Positions 53,027-61,546 of a stretch of 64,000 bases of DNA are shown in pieces. The stretch spans positions 1 to 64,000 of the forward strand of contig CATOIK010000004.1 in the NCBI GenBank assembly GCA_951800645.1, written 5' to 3'. The translations under genes were made by a program, and so were the position numbers. Under the pieces are notes generated by a model. The model made no database searches and was not told the DNA's origin. It worked only from the letters and a program-made list of their open reading frames with translations. The stretch comes from an uncultured Eubacteriales bacterium (GTDB taxonomy: Bacteria; Bacillota; Clostridia; Lachnospirales; Lachnospiraceae). The stretch's first letter is position 1; every line of letters starts with the position of its first letter.

Positions 53027-53530
53027 TCAGCATTCCAAAATACCGCACATGATCTCCAGGTATTTTCTGGCCTTATCCCGATTATAATTGGCGCTGCTCC
53101 ATTCTCCTTTCGTAAAGTACCGATAATCCTGCCAGTTTCTGATTTTCTCAGCCGTTTCCTCAAGCTGCCCTTTTAATTCTGTATCTTCCGTTTCCTGCCA
53201 CATCTCATACATAGCAGGAACGCTGGCCAGTCCTCCCGCCTGCAAGGTCAGACCTGGAAACTCATCCAAAGTCCCTTCTGCATACCTGTTCAGATTATAG
53301 GATGCAATCTGCCCGTCCATACCGCACATCGTCAGCACGGAAAATCCGGCAGCAAACAGCAGCACACTGATCCGCATCACTGGAATCGGCTTAAACTGGG
53401 AAATCCCGATCAGCACAAATATCACTGCCAGAAACATCATAAACAGGCTGGGAATTACCCGCAGAGGCGTCAGACCATAGGAACGAATGTAAAGATACAT
53501 TTTAGCCATGGCCGTTAAGATCAAAAGCAA
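53027..53530 (-). pseudogene. C-terminal remnant of a DUF4173-type membrane protein gene
   Basis: A 167-residue open frame (TTG at 53530 or ATG at 53509). It shows the DUF4173 hallmark YIRSYGLTPLRV, three hydrophobic segments and a long soluble C-terminus (GMDGQIASYNLNRYAEG onward) typical of that family, whose members are usually several hundred residues long. The large N-terminal membrane part is missing. It overlaps the end of the DUF2975-like fragment in another frame, as expected if a deletion fused two tandem genes. Expression from the fragment start is possible but a functional product is doubtful. Confidence 0.6.
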
Positions 53531-53723
53531 TGGCAGACGGCACTAACAAACTGTAAAAGCTGAACATCATACACAGCCGCCCCATTGCCGGGTCCAACCC
53601 TCGCCGGACAGCAAAATCTCCCGCCGCATAGGGAAACAAAACCGCAAATACTGCAGCGGCCGCTGCAAAAACACCTACGCAGATCTTGGAAAGCTGAATG
53701 CTGTTGTCCTTACTCCACTTCAT
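53502..53723 (-). pseudogene. N-terminal remnant of a DUF2975-like membrane protein gene
   Basis: A 73-residue frame starting MKWSKDNSIQLSKICVG with two hydrophobic segments and the motif FYSLLVPSAIAFDL. This resembles the first half of DUF2975 membrane proteins (usually about 150-170 residues), which normally continue into a further helix pair. Here it stops after NGHG, exactly where the DUF4173 frame begins. SD AGGAGG-like sequence lies just before the ATG. It may still be translated as a short peptide. Confidence 0.5.
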
Positions 53724-53832
53724 CCTTCACACCTCCTGTTGAAACAATCCTTTATGTAAGCAGGCGGTTTTGCCGCACCATCCTTCACTTCCGTTTCAGC
53801 ATAGCATGAGGAACCCTAAACTGCAACTATTT

Positions 53833-55308
53833 TTACTCAGCCGGACTTTCTGCCGGAATCTCCTCCGAAGTTCCCTTTGGAGCATCCGCCGAATCCTCTA
53901 ATGAATCCTCCTCTGGATCGTCTGCGGAAAGCCCCATCAGCCACCCTTTCCATGTTTTCACCAGATAATCCCAGTACCGGGCTTTTCTCACCTCGCCGGC
54001 AGTCTTAATCTCCACTTCTCCCAGCACCTTTCCCGCCAGTTCATACCGCAGTACGCCGATTACCTGCTCCGGCTCCACCGGCGCTTCTAAAAACTCCGGA
54101 ATCATCAGTTTCTTTTCAATGGCGCCAAAATCCTCTCCCTGAAGGCTTAAATAAGAAAAACCGCCGCTGTAACTTAAGGGTACCCAGTCCTCCACACCGT
54201 CTGACACTGCCAGCCGCGGCAGTTTGGGCATATCCGTATCCTCGTACACCCGACAGTTGGCATAGCCATAGTTTAACAGAGTCTGGGCGTCTGCAAACCG
54301 GGCTTTGTAATCCGGCGCCGCCATAATAGATGCAATCAGCCGCACCCCGTCCTTCTCCGCCGTGGCAGACAGACAGTATTTTGCCAGGGAAGTAGAACCG
54401 GTTTTCAAACCGGTAACCCGGAAATTGGTAGCCATTTTCAACAGCTTATTGGTGTTGGACAGGCCAAACTCCTTTGTGCCCTGCTTCGTCACATGGGTAA
54501 TATTTTCCATCCAGATGGTGGAATAATTATGAATCTGAGGATAGCGGGTAATCAGTTCTCTGGACATAACGGCAATGTCTCTGGCAGTGGTTATATGGGC
54601 CGGGTCCTCCGTCAGTCCGCAGCAGTCCACAAAGTGCGTTCCGGTCATGCCAAGACCGGCAGCCCGCTCATTCATCTGCCGCACAAACTCCTCCTCCGTA
54701 CCGGCGATGTACTCCGCCATGGCCACAGAAGCGTCGTTTCCCGACGCAATGACAATGCACTTAATCAGGGTCTCCACCGTCTGAATCTCGCCTTCTTCCA
54801 GAAACACCTGGGAGCCCCCCATAGACTTGGCATAAGCGCTGGTTACCACCTCATCCGTCATCTTAATCTTTCCTGCATCAATGGCATCAAAAATCAGAAT
54901 CAGTGTCATAATCTTGGTGATACTGGCCGGGCTCCGCTGTTCGTCCGCATTTTTCTCGTAAAGCACCTGGCCGGTGGACGCCTCCATTAAAAGAGCGCTG
55001 GCAGCAGAAACCTCCGGCCCGGCGGGAACTTCCGCCGCTGCCGGAACTTCCGCTCCCGCCGGGACTTCCCCTGCCGCCTGGACTTCCGCTCCCGCAGGGA
55101 CTTCCGCTCCTTCCTGGACTTCCGTTCCTTCCTGGACTTCCGCCGCTGCCGGGACTTCCCCTGCCGCCTGGACTTCCCCCTGCTCCTCCGCTCCAGCCCC
55201 GGCCTTTGCTCCCAACGCCTCTACTCCGGCTGTCACCACCGGCGGCACTGTGGGAAACGCCGTCTGAGCCGCCATCCCAAAACACAATGCAAACAGAACT
55301 GCTTTCAT
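53833..55308 (-). CDS. D-alanyl-D-alanine carboxypeptidase (DacF-like) with hexapeptide-repeat N-terminus
   Basis: A 491-residue exported low-molecular-weight PBP. A signal peptide (1-about 20) is followed by ten degenerate hexapeptides of type (A/G)EVPA(G/A), about residues 44-103. The peptidase S11 domain has SxxK as SITK in SPASITKIMTL, SGN in ASGNDASVAM and KTG in GLKTGSTSLAKY. A C-terminal PBP5-type beta domain and an amphipathic end segment (KTWKGWLMGL) follow, then an acidic tail. It trims pentapeptides. ATG at 55308 has GAGGG 5 nt upstream; an in-frame TTG 12 nt earlier is rejected. The symbol is not assigned because sporulation specificity is unproven. Confidence 0.88.
   Translation of the reverse strand: MKAVLFALCFGMAAQTAFPTVPPVVTAGVEALGAKAGAGAEEQGEVQAAGEVPAAAEVQEGTEVQEGAEVPAGAEVQAAGEVPAGAEVPAAAEVPAGPEVSAASALLMEASTGQVLYEKNADEQRSPASITKIMTLILIFDAIDAGKIKMTDEVVTSAYAKSMGGSQVFLEEGEIQTVETLIKCIVIASGNDASVAMAEYIAGTEEEFVRQMNERAAGLGMTGTHFVDCCGLTEDPAHITTARDIAVMSRELITRYPQIHNYSTIWMENITHVTKQGTKEFGLSNTNKLLKMATNFRVTGLKTGSTSLAKYCLSATAEKDGVRLIASIMAAPDYKARFADAQTLLNYGYANCRVYEDTDMPKLPRLAVSDGVEDWVPLSYSGGFSYLSLQGEDFGAIEKKLMIPEFLEAPVEPEQVIGVLRYELAGKVLGEVEIKTAGEVRKARYWDYLVKTWKGWLMGLSADDPEEDSLEDSADAPKGTSEEIPAESPAE
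55000..55179 (-). repeat. 18-bp coding minisatellite inside the DacF-like gene
   Basis: Ten tandem in-frame 18-bp units encode (A/G/T/P)EV(P/Q/S)(A/E)(A/G). The units differ from each other by a few bases. The repeat gives an Ala/Val/Glu/Pro-rich spacer between the signal peptide and catalytic domain. Such tracts can expand or contract between strains. Confidence 0.9.
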
Positions 55309-55461
55309 AGAATCCCTCAATTTTTCATTCTCTATAATTTCAGTGTATAGCTATTTTTGAAAATCTATGCTATGATATAACAATATAACTGTTTTTGTGT
55401 ATCTCTGTTTATCCAGATTTCCAGACACAAATCTACATAAAAATTGAAAGAGGTTATCACT

Positions 55462-56892
55462 ATGAATCCATACAGCGCTCTGGACCGTTCCGAGCGAAGA
55501 CGGCGCCACCGCAGAAACCGGCGGATTATTGTTGCTGCCGAGTTGACTGCCATTGCGGCAGTTCTGGCTGCGGGCGGTATTTTTGTAGGGAAAAAGCTGA
55601 CTGGAGGCAGTCCGGAACAAACTGCCACTGCTACAGTTCCCCCTACCCCAGAAAGCAGTTCCATCATCACCGCAGATACTACTGCCCCCGCTGAGACAGA
55701 AACCACTGCCCCTTCTCCTGCAGCAGACCTGCTGGCTCAGGCAAACCGGCTGGCTCTCGGTTACGACTACGACGCCGCCATCGCCCTTTTACAAAATGAT
55801 GCTGAAGCCGCAGCCCTTCCGGAGATACAGGAAGCCATCACAGGCTACGAAGCAGTAAAAGCTTCCCTGGTGCGGACTCCCATCTCCCAGATTACCCATG
55901 TATTCTTCCACTCCCTGGTGGTGGACAACAGCCTGGCCTTTGACGGAGACGAGGACGAGGCCGGCTACAATCAGGTCATGACTACCATCAGCGAATTTGA
56001 AAAAATCCTTCAGGCTCTGTACGACAAAGGCTTTGTGCTGGTGCGTCTCCACGACATGGCCTACGAGACCACGGACGAAAACGGCAACCCCGTTATGAAG
56101 GCAGGGGACATTATGCTTCCGGAAGGAAAAACTCCCTTTGTCATGTCTCAGGATGACCTTTGCTATTACCCCTACATGACCGGAGACGGCTTCGCCACCC
56201 GGATGATCATCGGCGAGGACGGCAAGCCTGCCTGTGAAATGAAAATGCCCGACGGCAGCGTTTCCACAGGCGCCTACGACCTGGTGCCAATTCTGGAAAA
56301 CTTTATCCAGGAGCACCCGGATTTCTCCTACAAAGGCGCCCGGGCTGTGCTGGCCTTTACCGGCTACGAAGGCATTTTAGGCTACCGCACCGCTGCTTCC
56401 TACGCAGACTCCGAAACTTATGAACAGGATCGGGCAGAGGCCGCCAAAGTGGCACAGTGCCTGCGGGACAACGGCTGGGAACTGGCTTCCCACAGCTGGG
56501 GCCACTTAAATCTGGGTACTGTAGAATGGGAGCGCTTTAAAACCGACACAGATAAGTGGGAGGCAGAGGTAGAAAGCCTGATCGGCCCTACCGACATCAT
56601 CCTTTACCCCTTCGGCGCAGACATCGGAGACTGGCGCCCCTACACCACGGAAAACCAGCGGTTCTCTTATCTCTACAACATGGGATTCCGCTACTACTGC
56701 AATGTAGACTCCAACCCCTACTGGGTTCAGTTAGGGGATACCTTCATCCGTCAGGGCCGCCGCAACTTAGACGGCTACCGCATGTGGAAGGACATCTCCG
56801 CAGAGGATCCCTCCAGCAGGAAGCTGGACGACCTTTTCCGCTCCGAAGACATCTTTGATTCCGACCGGCCTACTCCGGTTCCGGAAATGTAA
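55462..56892 (+). CDS. Membrane-anchored polysaccharide deacetylase-like protein
   Basis: A 476-residue exported protein. A very basic N-terminus (RRRRHRRNRR) precedes one TM helix (about 25-45) and a Thr/Ala/Pro-rich linker. The NodB-like domain (about 150-420) shows ITHVFFHSLV, VMSQDDLCYY with a candidate catalytic Asp pair, ASHSWGHLNLG with the metal His pair and IILYPFGADIGDW. This fits carbohydrate esterase family 4, probably acting on peptidoglycan or capsule. ATG at 55462 has AAAGAGG 8 nt upstream; TTG 18 nt earlier coincides with the SD. It is monocistronic with a strong terminator. Confidence 0.85.
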   Translation: MNPYSALDRSERRRRHRRNRRIIVAAELTAIAAVLAAGGIFVGKKLTGGSPEQTATATVPPTPESSSIITADTTAPAETETTAPSPAADLLAQANRLALGYDYDAAIALLQNDAEAAALPEIQEAITGYEAVKASLVRTPISQITHVFFHSLVVDNSLAFDGDEDEAGYNQVMTTISEFEKILQALYDKGFVLVRLHDMAYETTDENGNPVMKAGDIMLPEGKTPFVMSQDDLCYYPYMTGDGFATRMIIGEDGKPACEMKMPDGSVSTGAYDLVPILENFIQEHPDFSYKGARAVLAFTGYEGILGYRTAASYADSETYEQDRAEAAKVAQCLRDNGWELASHSWGHLNLGTVEWERFKTDTDKWEAEVESLIGPTDIILYPFGADIGDWRPYTTENQRFSYLYNMGFRYYCNVDSNPYWVQLGDTFIRQGRRNLDGYRMWKDISAEDPSSRKLDDLFRSEDIFDSDRPTPVPEM

Positions 56893-56922
56893 ATTCCATC
56901 TACGCCGTGCAATAACACACCA

Positions 56923-56956
56923 AAGCCGCAGGATGCGATCACACATCCTGCGGCTT
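56923..56956 (+). terminator. Terminator of the polysaccharide deacetylase gene
   Basis: AAGCCGCAGGATG (56923-56935) pairs perfectly over 13 bp with CATCCTGCGGCTT (56944-56956), followed by ATTT. Confidence 0.85.
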
Positions 56957-57053
56957 ATTTAACAGGTTATAAACTGTAAATGAATAATATCCCCTTAGAA
57001 ACCGGATTGAAATAGCGCCATACGCCGTCTGCCTGTATATCCTCTTTAAAAAC

Positions 57054-57082
57054 AAAAAAGCCGGGAATTACCCGACTTTTTT
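57054..57082 (-). terminator. Terminator of the SGNH esterase gene
   Basis: On the minus strand, GTCGGG/CCCGGC with a 5-nt loop and a T6 run on the 3' side. It lies 12 bp after the stop codon. The flanking A-run makes it partly bidirectional. Confidence 0.85.
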
Positions 57083-57093
57083 ACTTTTCTGTA

Positions 57094-57879
57094 TCATAGA
57101 GTCCCCTGCAAAATTAGATTACTAAAATTTCCAGCTTCTATCCCCGCAGTGGTTCCCACCTCATTGTATGCTTTCTGGTAATAGTGAAATTCATCTTTCA
57201 TCAATCCTCTGGCCCGCATAGTATGAAACGCATCACAGGCCAAAGTAACATCCGGCAGCTCTTTCGTCAGTTCCAGCTGAGCCTGTCGAATACCAGAATA
57301 ATCAAAGCCTCTGTCACCGTTATATTCTCCAATGGTAATCAGAAAGCAATGCTCCACTCCCTGTTGTTTCATCTGAGAAAACATCTTTTTAAAATATGAT
57401 TTATATTCCTCTTTGCTGGTTCCCAGGTCTCCGTCCGTCTCACCCTGACACCAAAGCATATAGCGATGCCGGACAGAAATATTCTGCGCCTTCAGATAAT
57501 CCTCTGTTCGATGAAAGCGCAGAATCGCATCTGATAAAAAGTCCTGCTCCCCCTGCCATTGCCTGATAGCGGAACCGCCTTTACTGGCAGAAACTCCAAT
57601 TACCGGCGTTTGGGTCTTTTCATAATATGCATTTGCAAAAGAAGTTACCATAGAACCAGTCTTCATACCTGGCTCATAAATACCCTTTGGATTATTTTCG
57701 TAAACCCCAAAAGGTTCCCGGATTTCATGCAGACATCCGGGATCAGAAATGGCGCGGTATTCATATCCGGCGCCGTTTGTCAGCGCCGGAGCCGTTTCCG
57801 TCCACTTATCGGATATAATCCCTCGCCCAGCCATGTTAGACTGACCCATAAAGAAAAACAAATCGTAAGCTCTGCTCAT
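57094..57879 (-). CDS. Sialate O-acetylesterase-like SGNH hydrolase
   Basis: A 261-residue cytoplasmic SGNH/GDSL esterase of the sialic acid acetylesterase (DUF303) type. Block I is FFFMGQSNMAGRG with the nucleophile Ser, the third block is MLWCQGETDGD, and the C-terminal KDEFHYYQ supplies the Asp-His pair. There is no signal peptide. It likely removes acetyl groups from a carbohydrate, substrate unknown. ATG at 57879 has GGAGG 5 nt upstream; the earlier ATG overlaps that SD and is rejected. It follows the Cmk-like gene on the same strand by 60 bp. Confidence 0.87.
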   Translation of the reverse strand: MSRAYDLFFFMGQSNMAGRGIISDKWTETAPALTNGAGYEYRAISDPGCLHEIREPFGVYENNPKGIYEPGMKTGSMVTSFANAYYEKTQTPVIGVSASKGGSAIRQWQGEQDFLSDAILRFHRTEDYLKAQNISVRHRYMLWCQGETDGDLGTSKEEYKSYFKKMFSQMKQQGVEHCFLITIGEYNGDRGFDYSGIRQAQLELTKELPDVTLACDAFHTMRARGLMKDEFHYYQKAYNEVGTTAGIEAGNFSNLILQGTL

Positions 57880-57939
57880 AGATGCCTCCATATGTCTAAA
57901 AATTTCTTAAACATTAGTATACATCCCAGAGCTGTAAAG

Positions 57940-58575
57940 TCAATCTGTATTTAGATTACCAGTGGCCTTGAGATAATCCAGAATCATATCCACCGTCCCC
58001 TCAACTCCCAGCGGCGCCGTGTTAATCATCAAATCATAATTCTCCACATCTTCCCAGCTTCGGCCGGTATAGTACCTGTGATAATCCCGCCGCTCCTTGT
58101 CAATGCGGCAGATGTGTTTGGATTCCTCTCCCTCCGGATAATACTTCTTCTCCCGGATTCTTAATATCCGAGATTCCAGGTCTGCATACAGGAAAATCCG
58201 CACCACATCATCCCGCTCACCCAACACATAGTCGGCGCAGCGGCCAATAAACACACAAGACTCTGCCTCTGCCAGCTTCCGGATCACCTCCGACTGAAAC
58301 CGGAATAAGTTGTCCGCAGACACCAGATCCGCTCCGTAAGACGGCGCACCCTGTTCCGGCACCAGAGTATCCACAATCTTGTAGAGAAGTCTGCTTCCGG
58401 CCCGCTCATCTGCCATATGGAAATAGCTTTCCTTGATGCCGCTGGCATCGGAGTTCATCCGCAGGATCTCCTTGTCGTAGCAGGGCACTTTAAGCCGTTC
58501 TGCCAGCTTCCGCCCAATCTCTGCACCGCCGCTTCCGTACTGCCTTCCGATGGTTACAATCAGCTTCCTCTCCAT
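57940..58575 (-). CDS. Cytidylate kinase-like family protein
   Basis: A 211-residue P-loop kinase of the Cmk-like (Cytidylate_kin2) family. The N-terminal IVTIGRQYGSGGAEIGRKLAERL holds the nucleotide-binding loop, and FIGRCADYVLGERDDVVRIFLYA is typical. True CMP kinases have a longer NMP-binding region, so the substrate could differ. Start ATG at 58575 has AAGGAGG 6 nt upstream; the ATG at 58581 is directly adjacent to the SD. Confidence 0.85.
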   Translation of the reverse strand: MERKLIVTIGRQYGSGGAEIGRKLAERLKVPCYDKEILRMNSDASGIKESYFHMADERAGSRLLYKIVDTLVPEQGAPSYGADLVSADNLFRFQSEVIRKLAEAESCVFIGRCADYVLGERDDVVRIFLYADLESRILRIREKKYYPEGEESKHICRIDKERRDYHRYYTGRSWEDVENYDLMINTAPLGVEGTVDMILDYLKATGNLNTD

Positions 58576-58710
58576 ATCCATCCTCCTTCCTCAAGCCTTC
58601 AACATTTTAACAATACTTCTTCTTTCAGTATACCATACGGCCCTGAAAATAAAAACCAAAAGCAGCTATATATTCCAACATTTCAGCAAAAAACAGAAGC
58701 ATTTTATCAC

Positions 58711-58727
58711 ATAATGTGCTACATTAT
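58711..58727. promoter_or_regulatory. Short inverted repeat upstream of the DUF5107 gene
   Basis: ATAATGT and ACATTAT, 7-bp arms with a 3-nt spacer, lie 28 bp before the ATG of the DUF5107 gene, near a TATAGT. It could be a repressor site; no clear -35 is seen. Confidence 0.35.
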
Positions 58728-58754
58728 AGTTACCAAACTTTTAAGGAGCCTGCT

Positions 58755-60692
58755 ATGTTGCGAAAAAACGGAACCACTGAACTTAGAATGGAAACTCTAT
58801 CCCTTCCATCCGCAGACCTGGGGCCAGAATCCAGTCTTCCAGATTTGCTGGGGGAAAATATTCTCCAGAACCAACTGATTTTCTGCCTGGACGAAGACGA
58901 TGAAATTTTTGAAGGCTACGGACGCCAGGAAAATGTCTATCCCTACCGCCAGTATAACACCTACGGAAAAGACTTAAAACATCGTCAGGTAAAAACCTTC
59001 GTACTGGAAAACAATTATTTAAAAGCCGTTTTTCTTCCGGAATACGGAGGACGGCTCTGGTCCCTTTTTGACAAACAGGCCGGAAAAGATTTACTTTACA
59101 AAAACGATGTCCTTCAGTTCCGCAATCTGGCAGTTAGAAACGCCTGGTTCAGCGGCGGCGTAGAGTGGAACATCGGCGTCATCGGCCACTCACCCTTTAC
59201 TACTGCTCCCCTTTATGCGGCAGCTCTGCAGGACAAGAACGGAACCCCCATTCTACGCATGTACGAGTACGAACGAATCCGGAGCGTCTATTATCAGATG
59301 GATTTCTGGCTGGAGGAAAATGACCGGGCTTTAAACTGCCGCATGCGGATTGTAAATGAACAGGAGCAGGTGGTTCCTATGTACTGGTGGAGCAACATCG
59401 CTGTGCCGGAGCACGAGGACGGACGGATTCTGGTTCCTGCAGAAAAAGCCTATACCTTCGCCGATGGAAAAGTTTTTAAAGTAAACATTCCCATAGTAGA
59501 CGGCGTAGACATTACCCGCTATCACGATATTCCCCTGTCAGTGGACTACTTCTTTGACATTGAAGATTCCAGTCCCAAATACATTGCCCATGTAGACCAG
59601 GACGGCTACGGCCTGCTTCAGCTTTCTACCAGCCGGCTGCGAAGCCGCAAACTGTTCTCCTGGGGCCACAACCGGGCGTCCAGACACTGGCAGGAATTCC
59701 TTACAAAGGACGGCGGAAATTACCTGGAAATCCAGGCTGGTCTTGCCAAAACCCAGTATGGCTGCATCCCCATGGCTCCCCACACTGCCTGGGAGTGGAT
59801 GGAGCAGTACGGCCCTATTCAGTTATCCGATGAGCAGATGGCCAGTCCTCACAAAACAGCCAGCTGCCTTCTCACCCAGCAGCTAATCCAGGAAAAGCGG
59901 ATTTCCAATCTGGAACAGAAGTTAAAAGACACCAAAGAATTAGCAAAAACAAAAGGGGAACTGCTGCAGTCCGGCAGCGGCTACGGCGCTTTCACCCCGC
60001 CCAAAAGCAGCGCAAAGCACCTGGCTTTCCGGCTGGAAGACAGCGGCTTAAAACAGTGGCATCACTTCCTTCAGACCGGTCTGCTTCACGAACCGTCCCC
60101 CTTAACGCCTCCGGACGCATTCTGGAACAGCGACGAAATATTTACCCGGCTGCAGGAAACCATAGAAAGCAAAAACAGTCACAACTGGTATGCCCATTAT
60201 CAGTTGGGCGTCTGTCTCTTTAATCGCAAAAGCCATAAAAAGGCCCGGAAAGAGTGGAAGGCGTCCTACGCCCTGCAGCCCAATCCCTGGACCTGCCACG
60301 GTCTGGGCTGCAGCTACTATGCAGACGGCAAAAAAGACAAAGCTGTTTCCTGGATTTTAAAAGGAATCAAACAGCGGAGCCAGGATGCTTCTTATCTGAA
60401 AGAATGCTTCAAGCTGCTGCATTTGTGTCAGGCGTACCCGGAAATCATCCAGTGCTACGAGACCCTTCCCGGCTCCCCGGCAAACCGGCTGACCTTCTAC
60501 TACATTTACGCCAATGCCAAGCTGGGACAGACCAGAAAAGCCTTATCCCTGCTGGAAAAAGACGGCGGCCTGGTTATGGAAGACATCCGGGAAGGGGAAG
60601 ATTCCCTGGAGCAGTTATGGACTGACCTCCACAAAGCCGTTGCCGGAACCGAGGATGAAGTTCCCTTCCCATTTGTATTTAAAGCGTTCTAG
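58755..60692 (+). CDS. DUF5107 and TPR domain protein
   Basis: A 645-residue cytoplasmic protein. Residues about 25-330 are DUF5107 (FLPEYGGRLWSLFDKQAGKDLLYKNDVLQFRN, then WFSGGVEWNIGVIGHSPFTT), a beta-sandwich resembling aldose epimerase/galactose mutarotase-like glycan-binding folds. Residues about 420-640 are TPR-type helical repeats (NWYAHYQLGVCLFNRKSHKKARKEW, then WTCHGLGCSYYADGKKDKAV). Family members are common in gut Firmicutes and Bacteroides; the substrate is unknown. ATG at 58755 has AAGGAG 6 nt upstream. The stop shares a CTAG with the stop of the convergent amidase gene. Confidence 0.85.
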   Translation: MLRKNGTTELRMETLSLPSADLGPESSLPDLLGENILQNQLIFCLDEDDEIFEGYGRQENVYPYRQYNTYGKDLKHRQVKTFVLENNYLKAVFLPEYGGRLWSLFDKQAGKDLLYKNDVLQFRNLAVRNAWFSGGVEWNIGVIGHSPFTTAPLYAAALQDKNGTPILRMYEYERIRSVYYQMDFWLEENDRALNCRMRIVNEQEQVVPMYWWSNIAVPEHEDGRILVPAEKAYTFADGKVFKVNIPIVDGVDITRYHDIPLSVDYFFDIEDSSPKYIAHVDQDGYGLLQLSTSRLRSRKLFSWGHNRASRHWQEFLTKDGGNYLEIQAGLAKTQYGCIPMAPHTAWEWMEQYGPIQLSDEQMASPHKTASCLLTQQLIQEKRISNLEQKLKDTKELAKTKGELLQSGSGYGAFTPPKSSAKHLAFRLEDSGLKQWHHFLQTGLLHEPSPLTPPDAFWNSDEIFTRLQETIESKNSHNWYAHYQLGVCLFNRKSHKKARKEWKASYALQPNPWTCHGLGCSYYADGKKDKAVSWILKGIKQRSQDASYLKECFKLLHLCQAYPEIIQCYETLPGSPANRLTFYYIYANAKLGQTRKALSLLEKDGGLVMEDIREGEDSLEQLWTDLHKAVAGTEDEVPFPFVFKAF

Positions 60693-61468
60693 TAACGGCC
60701 TGCTTCTTTTACCATTACCGTAGGATAACCGGCGGCCCGCAGCGTTTTCTCCATCCAGGCTGCATTGTCTACATCCAGGTAGGCTCCTACCCGCACCTTA
60801 TAAAGGCCGTCGTCCGCCACCATAAATGCCGGATACCCTTCCTGGGTAAGCCGCTCTACCATCCTGCTTGCAGCATCCCGGTCCCGGAATACCCCTACCT
60901 GAATCTGGTAGTATTCCGGGCCTTCTTCTTCCTGTCTGAGGGTTTCTAAAACACCGTCTGCCACTGCCTGGGCAGTCTGATAAAAGTGCTGCTCAAAAAA
61001 CTGATTATCTGCCGGATTGTCAATAAATCCTGCCTCTAAAAGCACTGCAGGCATATCCGTTTTCCGCAGCACAACAAGCCCCGGCCGTTCTACAATTCCC
61101 AAATCCTTCCATCCCATGTTCACCAGTTGCCGGTTAATATTCTCTGCCATCCGCTCCGCTTCTCCTCCGGCCTCATAAATCAGGCTCTGGATTCCAGAAG
61201 CGCTTCCCGGCACCGGCATTGCATTCCGATGAATAGACAAAAACAGATCTCCGTCCCACCGGTTTGCCATTTCCGCCTTCTCCGTAGGAGACTGGTAGAT
61301 GTCCGTTACCCTGGTGTAGGACACATCCACACCGTTATCGCTTAATATCTGCCCTACCGCCAGGGCCAGCCGCAGGGTATCGTCCTTTTCTAACCGCCCA
61401 TTATAAATGGCTCCCGGTTCCCGGCCGCCATGCCCTGCATCAATCACCACTCGTCTCATATCTGCCAT
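60689..61468 (-). CDS. CwlC-like N-acetylmuramoyl-L-alanine amidase with SPOR domain
   Basis: A 259-residue protein. An Amidase_3 domain (about 4-170) has VVIDAGHGGREPGA with the first Zn ligand, LFLSIHRNAMP with the second and VLLEAGFIDN with the catalytic Glu. A C-terminal SPOR domain (about 180-257, YYQIQVGVFRDRDAASRM) binds denuded glycan. There is no signal peptide, as in B. subtilis CwlC, the mother-cell lysis amidase. The ATG at 61468 has AGGAG 7 nt upstream, but that SD is buried in an 18-bp hairpin. A sigma-K-like promoter lies in the hairpin. This supports late sporulation expression. Confidence 0.9.
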   Translation of the reverse strand: MADMRRVVIDAGHGGREPGAIYNGRLEKDDTLRLALAVGQILSDNGVDVSYTRVTDIYQSPTEKAEMANRWDGDLFLSIHRNAMPVPGSASGIQSLIYEAGGEAERMAENINRQLVNMGWKDLGIVERPGLVVLRKTDMPAVLLEAGFIDNPADNQFFEQHFYQTAQAVADGVLETLRQEEEGPEYYQIQVGVFRDRDAASRMVERLTQEGYPAFMVADDGLYKVRVGAYLDVDNAAWMEKTLRAAGYPTVMVKEAGRY

Positions 61469-61474
61469 AAAAAA

Positions 61475-61529
61475 GCTCCTTTTCCATACTGTCTCTACTA
61501 CCTACAGTATGGAAAAAGAGCGGTAAGGT
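61475..61529 (-). promoter_or_regulatory. Terminator hairpin that hides the amidase SD, with internal sigma-K-like promoter
   Basis: Right arm 61504-61521 and left arm 61475-61492 pair over 18 bp with one G-U, loop 11 nt, followed on the minus strand by T6 and the ATG. It can end the cadA transcript and covers the AGGAG of the amidase gene (61480-61476). In the same arm, CATACTGTA (61511-61503) matches the sigma-K -10 (CATAnnnTA), with AC at 61529-61528 and a 16-bp spacer. A transcript starting near 61496 would lack the 5' arm, leaving the SD free. Confidence 0.65.
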
Positions 61530-61546
61530 TGCCTGGCCTCATTTTA

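Noticed and set aside
55000-55179. CRISPR-like or non-coding tandem repeat
   Set aside because: The 18-bp units are contiguous without spacers and are in frame inside a secreted enzyme gene, so this is a coding minisatellite.
60689-61468. Phage endolysin
   Set aside because: It lacks a signal peptide, but there are no holin or other phage genes nearby, and the SPOR domain and sigma-K-like promoter fit a CwlC-type sporulation amidase better.
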